Positions 53,656 to 60,523 of a stretch of DNA of 64,000 nt are shown piece after piece (positions within the stretch are counted from its first letter, which is position 1; each line of letters opens with the position of its first letter). Location: the NCBI RefSeq assembly GCF_965221685.1, contig NZ_OZ244907.1; one strand, given 5' to 3'. The translations under genes were made by a program, and so were the position numbers. Source of the DNA: Palauibacter sp022826685. Lineage in GTDB: Bacteria; Gemmatimonadota; Gemmatimonadetes; Palauibacterales; Palauibacteraceae. Under the pieces are notes generated by a model. The model was given only the letters and a program-made list of their open reading frames with translations. It searched no databases and was not told the DNA's origin.

Positions 53656-54655
53656 CCAGGATTCCCAGCCGCCGCAGCATGTCCCGGCTCGTCGCCACCT
53701 CCTCGGCCATCCAGACCCCGAACGCGTCCGCGTCCGCCATCGTCGCGTATTCGAGCGCGGCCCGCTCCATGTATTCGCGGAACCCCGGGTCCTCGATCGC
53801 GGCCATCAGCCGCGCGCGCAGGTCCGCGCGCAGTGCCGGATCCAGCCCCGGGGGTCCCACGACCCCGCGCCAGTGGACCGGCGTCAGGTCGTATCCCTGC
53901 TCCGCGTAGCTCGGCGTGTCCGGGAGCGCCTCGACGGGAAGCGCCACCCCCAGCACCCGCATCGTCCCCGCCCGCAGGTGTTCGCGCACGATGTTGTAGT
54001 TCGTGTGCGCCGCGTCCGTGTGCCCCCCGAGCGCCGCCACCACGGCGTCCGCCGACCCCTCGTAGGCGATCCAGCGAACATCCGGGTCTCCCGCCGCGGC
54101 CCTCAGCCGGGCGAAGCCGAGGAAGTGGGCCGACGCCGCCCCGAACCCCGACACCGAGACCTCGCCGGGCCGGGCATGTGCGGCCTCGAACAGGTCGCCG
54201 AGCGTGTGGAAGGGACTGTCGTCCCGCACCGCGACCAGGAAGGGGTCGATCTGGATGCGGAGGATCGGTGTGAAATCCCCGGGAGAGAACGGGATCCGCC
54301 CCGTCGCCATGTTCACGGTGCCGCTCGCCGTGAAGACGCCGAGCACGTGCGGGTCGCCTTCCCGTCCCTGCAGGTACTGCATGCCCGCGGCGCCCGCTCC
54401 GCCCTGCCGGGTCATGACGGTGACGCGCCGGCCATCGAAGTGCGGCGGCGCGGCCTCGGCCAGGGCCCGCGAGAGGAGGTCGGTCGGTCCGCCCGGCGTC
54501 GCCCACGAGACGATCTCGATGGCCCGGCTCGGAAACGCCGCCTCCCCCCCGGATGACGAGCACCCGGCAAGGGCCAGCGCGGCCAGACCGAACGCCGCGA
54601 ACCCGACCGGCGGTTGACGCCCGAATGACCGGCGAGACCATCCCTTGGTATCCAT
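53648..54655 (-). CDS. tctC: Tripartite tricarboxylate transporter, substrate-binding lipoprotein TctC
   Basis: 335 residues from ATG 54655. Lipobox LALAGC is followed by the Bug/TctC start AIEIVSWATPGGPTDLLSRALAE and the conserved VMTRQGGAGAAGMQYL. Such proteins bind citrate or related carboxylates in the periplasm. No SD was seen. Part of its first exons-length sequence and upstream DNA recurs as fragments at 55001-55088, pointing to a local duplication. Confidence 0.92.
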   Translation of the reverse strand: MDTKGWSRRSFGRQPPVGFAAFGLAALALAGCSSSGGEAAFPSRAIEIVSWATPGGPTDLLSRALAEAAPPHFDGRRVTVMTRQGGAGAAGMQYLQGREGDPHVLGVFTASGTVNMATGRIPFSPGDFTPILRIQIDPFLVAVRDDSPFHTLGDLFEAAHARPGEVSVSGFGAASAHFLGFARLRAAAGDPDVRWIAYEGSADAVVAALGGHTDAAHTNYNIVREHLRAGTMRVLGVALPVEALPDTPSYAEQGYDLTPVHWRGVVGPPGLDPALRADLRARLMAAIEDPGFREYMERAALEYATMADADAFGVWMAEEVATSRDMLRRLGILDE

Positions 54656-54704
54656 GCGAGGAATGTGCGGTCTTCGTCCTGAGTCGGCCACGGCAGCGTG
54701 CGTT

Positions 54705-54991
54705 ATGTTGTTCGTTTCGACCGCTCCACTCCAAGTACGAGGTGAAGACCCGTTTCTCGGACGTGTGGCCTCACGTCCCGGAGGGCAGAACCGTGACCAC
54801 ATCCAATCGGGAAGAACCTGTGGCCGAGATCCGACCGTTATCGAAGAAACCCACCACGCTTGAGGCGCGGGTCGCGGAACTGGAACGCCAAGGGGCCATC
54901 GTCCCGCCCGTGGGTCCGCCCGAGCCGTTCACGCCCGGGCCCTCCGCTGCCGGGCACTCTCGCCGAGTTCCTGGCCGACCGCGGAGAGTGA
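54705..54991 (+). pseudogene. Degraded copy of the antitoxin gene
   Basis: The DNA aligns over its length with the intact antitoxin at 55162-55437. In one frame it reads KYEVKTRFSDVWPHVPEG and EEPVAEIRPLSKK, matching YEAKARFSEVLRHVREG and GEPVAEIRPLSER, while the start (MLFVST) and the end (FLADRGE then TGA at 54989) lie in other frames. At least two frameshifts are therefore present. The first bases of a toxin gene follow, then similarity stops. No functional product is expected. Confidence 0.8.
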
Positions 54992-55000
54992 GCGCCGGCT

Positions 55001-55088
55001 ATCGAAGTGCGGCGGCGTGGCCCCACGCGAGTTGACGTCCCGATGATGGAGTAGACCATCCTCTGACATGCATGGGGGGGAATGTGAC
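55001..55088. repeat. Fragments of a tandem duplication of the tctC start region
   Basis: 55001-55019 repeats 54434-54452 (ATCGAAGTGCGGCGGCG plus two bases, 18 of 19 identical). 55031-55088 resembles 54613-54668 (GTTGACG.CC, GAGACCATCC against TAGACCATCC, AATGTG). The order of the parts matches the tctC 5' region plus upstream DNA, with a deletion between. This ties both antitoxin copies to one duplication. Confidence 0.7.
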
Positions 55089-55126
55089 CCTCTCGTTGAG
55101 GACGGGCCCCGAGAGGCTGGAGCGAA

Positions 55127-55155
55127 TTGATGAGACTAGTCTGACCAGTTATGCT
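55127..55155 (+). promoter_or_regulatory. Promoter with internal palindrome for the toxin-antitoxin operon
   Basis: TTGATG (55127-55132), 17 nt, TATGCT (55150-55155), then 6 nt to ATG 55162. The spacer holds the perfect palindrome AGACTAGTCT (55133-55142), a likely operator for antitoxin autoregulation. There is no SD, so the mRNA is probably leaderless. Confidence 0.6.
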
Positions 55156-55161
55156 GGATCG

Positions 55162-55437
55162 ATGCGATTGCTCTACTCAACCTACGAAGCGAAGGCCCGT
55201 TTCTCGGAAGTGTTACGCCACGTCCGGGAGGGAAAGACCGTGACCATATCCTATCGGGGAGAACCCGTGGCCGAGATCCGACCTCTGTCTGAACGGGCTA
55301 CGCGTCTCGAGAAACGACTTGCCGAGCTCGAGAGGCGGGGAGCCCTTACGCCGGCTCCCAGTCACCGGGAACCCATGAAGCCCGGTGAACGCGTGCCGGG
55401 TGCGCTGGAGCGGTTCCTGGCCGACCGCGGAGAATGA
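55162..55437 (+). CDS. Phd/YefM-type antitoxin
   Basis: 91 residues. STYEAKARFSEVLRHVREGKT and ISYRGEPVAEIRPL match the DNA-binding fold of Phd/YefM antitoxins, with a longer C-terminal part for toxin binding. It overlaps the toxin gene by ATGA. Expected to bind the palindrome in its own promoter and to neutralise the PIN toxin. An older damaged copy lies 400 bp upstream. Confidence 0.85.
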   Translation: MRLLYSTYEAKARFSEVLRHVREGKTVTISYRGEPVAEIRPLSERATRLEKRLAELERRGALTPAPSHREPMKPGERVPGALERFLADRGE

Positions 55438-55817
55438 GGGCCGCCTACGTCGACACATCCGCGATCATCGCCATCGCGTTTCAGGAAGCGGGCTGGGACG
55501 GCCTCGCGCGCCGAATCCACGCCTTCGATCACGTCGGTTCATCCAACCTTCTGGAGGCGGAACTGCGATCGGCGTGTGCACGGGAGGGTAAGCCGGTCCC
55601 GGAGACGCTTGTATCGGCCTTCCGCTGGGTACAGCCGACACGGCCCCTGTCGACCGAACTGCGATCCGTGCTCCGGGCAGGGTACCTTCGAGGCGCGGAT
55701 CTCTGGCATGTTGCCTGTGCCCTGTACATGTCACGGGAGTCGGAGGATTTGACCTTCATCACGCTTGACCAGCGCCAGGCGGAGGTCGCGGCGGAGCTGA
55801 GGTTTCACCTCGACTAA
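55434..55817 (+). CDS. PIN-domain toxin (VapC-like ribonuclease)
   Basis: 127 residues. The acidic active site can be traced: Asp7 (YVDTSA), Glu41 (NLLEAEL), Asp89 (RGADLWHVACAL) and Asp112 (ITLDQRQ). Toxins of this kind cleave tRNA or rRNA. The start overlaps the antitoxin stop, so both are produced together. Homologous DNA for a toxin is missing in the degraded upstream copy apart from its first few codons. Confidence 0.87.
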   Translation: MRAAYVDTSAIIAIAFQEAGWDGLARRIHAFDHVGSSNLLEAELRSACAREGKPVPETLVSAFRWVQPTRPLSTELRSVLRAGYLRGADLWHVACALYMSRESEDLTFITLDQRQAEVAAELRFHLD

Positions 55818-55884
55818 GAGCCCGTGGCAAATCCCGGCTGCGTTCGAGTGCCCGGCGGGCTGGTGGCGGCGGGCCGGGGGCGCG

Positions 55885-55890
55885 TAGACT
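55885..55890 (+). promoter_or_regulatory. Candidate -10 box of the first MBL-fold gene
   Basis: TAGACT ends 7 nt before ATG 55898, which has no SD. This again fits a leaderless transcript. The upstream 80 nt are otherwise without clear signals, and the -35 is poor. Confidence 0.35.
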
Positions 55891-55897
55891 GCCGCGC

Positions 55898-56779
55898 ATG
55901 AACGAACCCGGAAGCGACACCGAGACGACGCCGGCCGCGGCCCCCATGCCGGCGGCGCGGACGGGCGCGGGCTGGCGGCGCGACGTGTGGCCGGGCATCC
56001 ACTGGATCCAGGAGTTGGGCGGGCACCGGGCCGGGATCGCGCGCGCGGTCTTGGAGAGCGGCGCGGACTGGTACACGCCCGGGAACGAACTGTACGTCCC
56101 GCAGAACGCATACCTGCTGACGGGCGAGAGAACGCTGCTCTGGGACACGCTCTCTCCGGCCTCGGGCCACATCCTGCTCCCGGCGCTCGAGGAACTGCTC
56201 GGGGAGCGGCCGCTCGACTACCTCGCCCTCTCCCACCCCGACGTGCCGCACGCGGGCAACACGATGCAGGTGCTGCGGCGCTATCCGGACTGCCAACTCG
56301 TGGCCCCCGCGACCGGCGAGACGCACGCACTCTACCACCTGGACGACGCGATGAAGGTGGGGCCCGAGGACGAGATCGATCTCGGCGGGCTCCGGGTCCG
56401 CTTCCCGGAGGCGACCTTCCTCGACGCCGCGATTCACACCTGGATGAGCGAGGAGACGACCCGCACGCTCTTCACCGTCGACTGGATGGGATTCCCGCAC
56501 CAGAGCGGCGAGAGTCTGCGGCGCACGGACGAGATCGACACGGTCGTGGACGTGGGCCGCCTCGAGGAGTTCCACAGCCGGGTCATGTTCTGGTTCCAGT
56601 ACGTCCACCCCCACAAGGTCACGGCGGCGACGGACGCCCTGGCCGAGCAGTTCGCCGGATACGGGCTCGCGCCGGCGCACGGACTCCCGATCCCCGGGGA
56701 GGACGCGGCGCCCTACTACGAGCGCATGAACGAGGTCGTGCGGCGGGTGGCTGCGGGCGGGCGCGGGGGCGTCCTGTGA
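55898..56779 (+). CDS. Metallo-beta-lactamase-fold protein (flavodiiron/ODP-like), first of two
   Basis: 293 residues. The segment NAYLLTGERTLLWDTLSP and the SHPDVPHAGN box are typical of the ODP/flavodiiron branch of the MBL fold, where the usual HxHxDH becomes a HPDxPHAGN form. Further conserved parts are LDAAIHTWMSEETTRTLFTVDWMG and the final APAHGLPI. No flavodoxin domain follows, so it is a stand-alone protein. Substrate unknown. The next gene is a shorter relative. Confidence 0.8.
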   Translation: MNEPGSDTETTPAAAPMPAARTGAGWRRDVWPGIHWIQELGGHRAGIARAVLESGADWYTPGNELYVPQNAYLLTGERTLLWDTLSPASGHILLPALEELLGERPLDYLALSHPDVPHAGNTMQVLRRYPDCQLVAPATGETHALYHLDDAMKVGPEDEIDLGGLRVRFPEATFLDAAIHTWMSEETTRTLFTVDWMGFPHQSGESLRRTDEIDTVVDVGRLEEFHSRVMFWFQYVHPHKVTAATDALAEQFAGYGLAPAHGLPIPGEDAAPYYERMNEVVRRVAAGGRGGVL

Positions 56780-56810
56780 GCGGGGGCGTTCTCGTGAGCG
56801 GGGGCGCACC

Positions 56811-57545
56811 GTGAGCGTCGTCGATCTGGGCGGCGGGGTCTCCTGGGTCCACGAGTCCTTCCCGGAGACGCACGGCCACATCCACGTCTCCGTCTACCTC
56901 GTCGACGCTCCGGAGGGGGCGATCCTCATGGACTCCGGCTCCTTCCACCACCGGCAGCGCCTCGCGGACCGGATCCACGACGCCACCGCCGGGCGCGGGA
57001 TCGGCGCCATCATCCTGTCCCACTCCGACTATCCCCACTCGGGCAACATCCCCGCCTTCCGCCAGGACTGGGGCGACTTCGAGATCGTCGCCTCCTGCGG
57101 CGACCCCGACCTCCAGGGCCTCCCGTACGCCCGCCGCACGAAGATCGGCGACGTGACCGAGGTGCTGGGCCGGCGTTTTGTCGTCCTCGACCCCCCGCTC
57201 GCCGACCGAAATCACACGACCTGGGTCTACGACGAAACCTCGCGCACCCTGTTCGTCGCGGATGGCTTCGGCGCGCTCCACGCCCCCGGCGCCTCCCACG
57301 TCGACTGGGGACGGCTCCCGGAGGAAGGACGCGCGGAGGGCGTGCATGAATTCCACGCACAGACGCTGCCGTGGCTGCGCTATGCGGACCCGGACCGGGT
57401 CATGGGCGCCCTGCACGCGATGCTGGAGCAACACCCCCCGGCCTGGATCGCCCCGATCCACGGCCCGCCGATCGCCGAGCCGGACGTCCCCCGCTACATG
57501 GCCGACCTCAACACCGCGCTGACCCGCATCGCCGAACGCGACTGA
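56811..57545 (+). CDS. Metallo-beta-lactamase-fold protein, second of two
   Basis: 244 residues from GTG 56811. It shares the box SHSDYPHSGN with the preceding protein's SHPDVPHAGN, plus the segments YLVDAPEGAILMDSGS, HTTWVYDETSRTLFVADGFG and IAPIHGPPI. The short spacer repeats the word GTGAGCGGGGGCG, so an alternative GTG a little upstream is possible. The two genes may encode partner subunits or duplicates. Reaction unknown. Confidence 0.8.
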   Translation: MSVVDLGGGVSWVHESFPETHGHIHVSVYLVDAPEGAILMDSGSFHHRQRLADRIHDATAGRGIGAIILSHSDYPHSGNIPAFRQDWGDFEIVASCGDPDLQGLPYARRTKIGDVTEVLGRRFVVLDPPLADRNHTTWVYDETSRTLFVADGFGALHAPGASHVDWGRLPEEGRAEGVHEFHAQTLPWLRYADPDRVMGALHAMLEQHPPAWIAPIHGPPIAEPDVPRYMADLNTALTRIAERD

Positions 57546-57599
57546 CGTTGATGACGCTCGCCGGACGACCTCGCAGATCCCGAAAGCGTGGTGGGCAGG

Positions 57600-57884
57600 T
57601 CAGGCCGGGGAGGGTGAGGACCTCGTGACGGGCGGCGTGACGTTTCGGGCGTTCTCACGGGAACTCCGGGGCTCCGGCACCGGGACGCCGTTGTCGAGCA
57701 TCGTCTCGATGAACAGGCGCTGAGCATCACGCAACTCGGATCGCGCTTCGGCCTCCGTCCGCCCCTGCGCGATACACCCCTCCAATTCCACGACGCGCGC
57801 AACGTGGAAGGCGTCGCGACGGCGCTCATCGCGCGCGACCTCGATGGTGTACGGCAGTGCCATATATCTGTCGGCCTCGCTCAT
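57600..57884 (-). CDS. hicB: HicB-type antitoxin
   Basis: 94 residues from ATG 57884. The pattern YTIEVARDERRRDAFHVARVVELEGCIAQGRTEAEARSELRDA corresponds to the HicB partial RNase H-like fold: a strand, then the LxGCxxQGxTxxEA turn and a helix. The start overlaps the hicA stop (ATGA). A second in-frame ATG at 57863 would give MALPYTIEV and is also plausible. A C-terminal DNA-binding domain is not evident. Confidence 0.75.
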   Translation of the reverse strand: MSEADRYMALPYTIEVARDERRRDAFHVARVVELEGCIAQGRTEAEARSELRDAQRLFIETMLDNGVPVPEPRSSRENARNVTPPVTRSSPSPA

Positions 57885-58045
57885 CTCCCTGCCCCTCCCC
57901 CCGGTTGGCGCTCGAACACCACCGTGTGCTTGCCGCCCTCCCGGCTCTCGAACCCGTGGACCGTATAGTAACGTATGACGTCGCGTCTCCGGCAGACGCC
58001 TTTCGAGCGCTCGAGCCGCGTCCGGAGCTTCCCCCGCCGAGTCAA
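57881..58045 (-). CDS. hicA: HicA-type toxin, very short, TTG start
   Basis: 54 residues read from TTG 58045. It starts MTRRGKLRTRLERSKGVCRR and continues RDVIRYYTVHGFESREGGKH with the family His at residue 40, then TVVFERQPG, which follows the HicA double-stranded-RNA-binding layout (normally GxSHHxF; here GGKHTVVF). The stop overlaps the hicB ATG. Too short for simple ORF finding, so easily missed. Whether the variant active site is functional is unknown. Confidence 0.62.
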   Translation of the reverse strand: MTRRGKLRTRLERSKGVCRRRDVIRYYTVHGFESREGGKHTVVFERQPGGGAGR

Positions 58046-58064
58046 GATGCACCCGGACCGGTCC

Positions 58065-58709
58065 TCACCGGCCGAGCAGCTCTTCCACGTCTTTCTCGGA
58101 CGCGGCTCCGACGATTCGGGCGTGTTCCGAGACGAAGGTCGGGGTCGCGGTGACCCGCCAGCGGTTGGCGATCGCGGCGTCGCGGGCGAGGCGCTCGGCG
58201 GTTGCCGCGGAGTCCAGGCACCGGGCGAAGGACGTTCCCGCGGGAACGTCCGCCGCCTCCGCGATGGATTCCCAGTCCGCTTCTCCCGCCTTCCAGTCTT
58301 CGTTCGTCATCAGGTAGTCGTGCATACGAGGGAACGCCCCCTCGGCCTCCGCACAGATCGCCGCGCGCGCCGCGTCAGCGGAACGGTCCGAGAGGGGCAC
58401 GTGAACCAGTACGACCCTCGCCTCCCCCGACGCCGCCCACTCGTTCACGGTCTCGTGCGAGAGCCGGCAGAAGGGGCAGAGGTAGTCGCTGAACTCGAAG
58501 ATCGCGGGCGCGGCATCGCCGCCGCCGAGCACGCTCCCTCGCTCCGCGGCGGCCTGCTTCCATTCCTCGCGATAGAGCGCGAGCACCTGGCGCTCGGACT
58601 TCCACTCCCGGAAGCGGCCGCCGACCACGCCCGACGGGCGGAAGGCGATCACCGCCAGGAGGACGAAGCACACCGCGAGACCAATGTCCTGGATGCCCGG
58701 CCGCTTCAT
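58065..58709 (-). CDS. DsbA-like thiol:disulfide oxidoreductase
   Basis: 214 residues with one N-terminal membrane segment (about 9-24) that anchors a thioredoxin/DsbA-fold domain in the envelope. The active site is CPFC (Cys78, Cys81), and VTATPTF supplies the cis-proline loop. A helical insert (about 95-170) is as in DsbA. The start overlaps the propeller gene by ATGA. Directly downstream of a six-cysteine secreted peptide in the same operon, it may oxidise that peptide, which is inference. Confidence 0.88.
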   Translation of the reverse strand: MKRPGIQDIGLAVCFVLLAVIAFRPSGVVGGRFREWKSERQVLALYREEWKQAAAERGSVLGGGDAAPAIFEFSDYLCPFCRLSHETVNEWAASGEARVVLVHVPLSDRSADAARAAICAEAEGAFPRMHDYLMTNEDWKAGEADWESIAEAADVPAGTSFARCLDSAATAERLARDAAIANRWRVTATPTFVSEHARIVGAASEKDVEELLGR

Positions 58710-59965
58710 GTTCCCGGCGACGTCGCGCCCGCGGGAAGCGGAACGATCCAGACGTGTTCGACATCGAACTCATCCCGGACTACTCCGACCGCCTCCGTTT
58801 CGTCGGCCCAGAGCAGATCGAAGCCGCCGGGGAACTCGACGTCCCGGCCGGGGCTCCCCGGACCGGCGTACACGCTCCAGACCGAGACCTCTCCCTCGCC
58901 GCGCACGGCGTCCATTCGCGACCGGTAGTCCGTCACCCAGATGCGCCCGTCGTCGCCCGCAATCACGCCTCCCAGCGGCGGGAAGGAGTCTGGAAACGCC
59001 CACACGTCGAGCGTGGCCGCAATGCGGGTCTGCAGTTGGGCCGGCAGGCGACGGTTCATCTCGGCGCGGATGGGAGCGAGCGCCGTCTCCCGGTCCTCCG
59101 CGGTCAGGGGAACCGATTGGACGGAGAACTCGATCGGAGCCAGCGGCATGCCGCCGCCCGTCACCCGCTCCGCGCGCGGACGTTCCGTGGACCCGAAGAG
59201 AAGGACCGAATCGCCGGACAGCACGAACGGCTGGGGCGAGTGCGGGATGCGGCCCGAGATGTACGCGTCTCCGGGATAGCTGAAGACCCGGACCCCCGTG
59301 GTCTCGGCGACGGGGTCGAAGCCCGTTCCCTCGGCCGAAGTCAGGAAGATGACGACCTGCAGGGGATGGGACTCGCCGATCTCGTCGACGCTTCGGTCGG
59401 GCCTCGGAACCGCCCACACCAGCCGGCCGTCATCCATGGCGCCCCGCAGTCGCGGGGATTGCAGGGTGTCCCCCGGAGGGATCACCATCCTGACGCGTCG
59501 CACATCCCCGCCGGTGTACGGCCAGACGGACGCGCCGCCCCGCTCGTCGTCGTATACGACAACGGAATCGCCCCGGTATCCGAAGAGCGCCGTCAGTTCC
59601 CCCAGTTCGCGCGGACCGCCGCCCGCGCCGCCCCGGGTGCCGCGCCACTCCCCATCGAGCGTGAACGTGCGCAGCGTGGCATCGCCCCGATTCGCCACGA
59701 CCAGCACGCCGGCGGCCCGGTCCACCACGACGCCGGCGATGTCGTGGAAATCCGTCTGCCCCTCCCCGGACACGCCTCCGAGCCGCAGGCGGGGCGACCC
59801 CGCGCGAAGGCGCGCGGGGTCCGCTCCGAAGTCCGCTCCCGGTTCCGCCGAACCGACCGTGGGGGCAGGGTTCTCTCCTTCCAGACATGCGGCAGCCAGC
59901 ATCGCCGCCGCGAGTGTCATCCAGTGCCGGGGCCGGGAGCCGGCCCCCGTGGTATCGAGCTTCAT
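58706..59965 (-). CDS. 6-bladed beta-propeller lipoprotein
   Basis: 419 residues. Lipobox LAAAC followed by a linker, then about six strand groups with repeated Gly/Asp/Trp features (GVLVVANRGDATLRTFTLDGEWR, GDSVVVYDDERGGASVWPYTGG, DGRIWVTDYRSRMD). This matches the exported 6-bladed propeller families often found in Bacteroidota and related phyla. The gene starts 10 nt after the cysteine-rich peptide gene and overlaps the DsbA-like gene. Role probably binding or a scaffold. Confidence 0.76.
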   Translation of the reverse strand: MKLDTTGAGSRPRHWMTLAAAMLAAACLEGENPAPTVGSAEPGADFGADPARLRAGSPRLRLGGVSGEGQTDFHDIAGVVVDRAAGVLVVANRGDATLRTFTLDGEWRGTRGGAGGGPRELGELTALFGYRGDSVVVYDDERGGASVWPYTGGDVRRVRMVIPPGDTLQSPRLRGAMDDGRLVWAVPRPDRSVDEIGESHPLQVVIFLTSAEGTGFDPVAETTGVRVFSYPGDAYISGRIPHSPQPFVLSGDSVLLFGSTERPRAERVTGGGMPLAPIEFSVQSVPLTAEDRETALAPIRAEMNRRLPAQLQTRIAATLDVWAFPDSFPPLGGVIAGDDGRIWVTDYRSRMDAVRGEGEVSVWSVYAGPGSPGRDVEFPGGFDLLWADETEAVGVVRDEFDVEHVWIVPLPAGATSPGT

Positions 59966-59975
59966 GTGATCTCCG

Positions 59976-60221
59976 TCAGAAGGGATAGGGATCCGAAGAA
60001 GGACCCCATGTGGGGAAGTAGCATCCCCGCACGCACTCGTTGAGTTCGTAGTTGCAGCCCCAATCTCCGTCCAGGACGCACCCCGCCCAACCCTGAAAAC
60101 AGTCGTTCAGGCAGTCGTCGCCGCGCGCGGACGCGGCCCGGCCGGGTTGCGCCAGGATGGCCGTGGCGAGCACGAGGTTGAAGCCAAGGAGCACCCAGCG
60201 TCCCGCTTTCGTCGTCTTCAT
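59976..60221 (-). CDS. Secreted six-cysteine peptide, undescribed type
   Basis: 81 residues from ATG 60221, preceded by GGGAGGGG. A basic start and hydrophobic stretch (about 8-24) look like a signal peptide, cleaved near residue 31. The mature 50 residues carry Cys37, 41, 48, 56, 63 and 67. Spacing is C-x3-C-x6-C-x7-C-x6-C-x3-C, symmetric about the centre, as in a helical hairpin pinned by disulfides. Trp and aromatic residues flank. It heads an operon with a propeller lipoprotein and a DsbA-like protein. I recognise no family. Confidence 0.7.
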   Translation of the reverse strand: MKTTKAGRWVLLGFNLVLATAILAQPGRAASARGDDCLNDCFQGWAGCVLDGDWGCNYELNECVRGCYFPTWGPSSDPYPF

Positions 60222-60523
60222 CGTCCCCTCCCATTCACGGGTCGTCGGGAGGCCGGGTCGCGGCCGCCTCCGTGGCTGGCGCGCTCGTCGCGACCCTCCG
60301 GGACGGACCCCCCGTCCCGTGCCTCCCGAGATTTCGCCCTCAGAGTCCGGCCGGCCATCAACGGGGTATCAACGCGCTCCCGACACGCAGCCGGCGGAGC
60401 GACGCGGGACGGCACTCGCCTGCCCTCCGTGTGCCACGTATCGTCGGAATCTCACGGAATCACCGGGGTCGGATCGGAGCCGCAGGAGCCCGACCGGAGC
60501 CTCGGGGACGACAGGAGGCATGG
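60222..60523. other. Divergent intergenic region, no gene seen
   Basis: 302 nt between the cysteine-rich peptide operon (minus) and the NmrA gene (plus). ATCAACG occurs twice, at 60357-60363 and 60368-60374, spaced 11 nt, one helical turn. An SD (AGGAGG) ends the region for NmrA. Nothing else was recognised. Confidence 0.5.

Noticed and set aside
55001..55160. Second complete toxin gene after the degraded antitoxin
   Set aside because: Similarity to the PIN toxin ends after a few codons; the rest resembles the tctC region.
59976..60221. Ribosomally made modified peptide (lanthipeptide-like) or metallothionein
   Set aside because: There is no modification enzyme nearby, and a signal peptide plus DsbA neighbour fit disulfides better than metal or thioether links.
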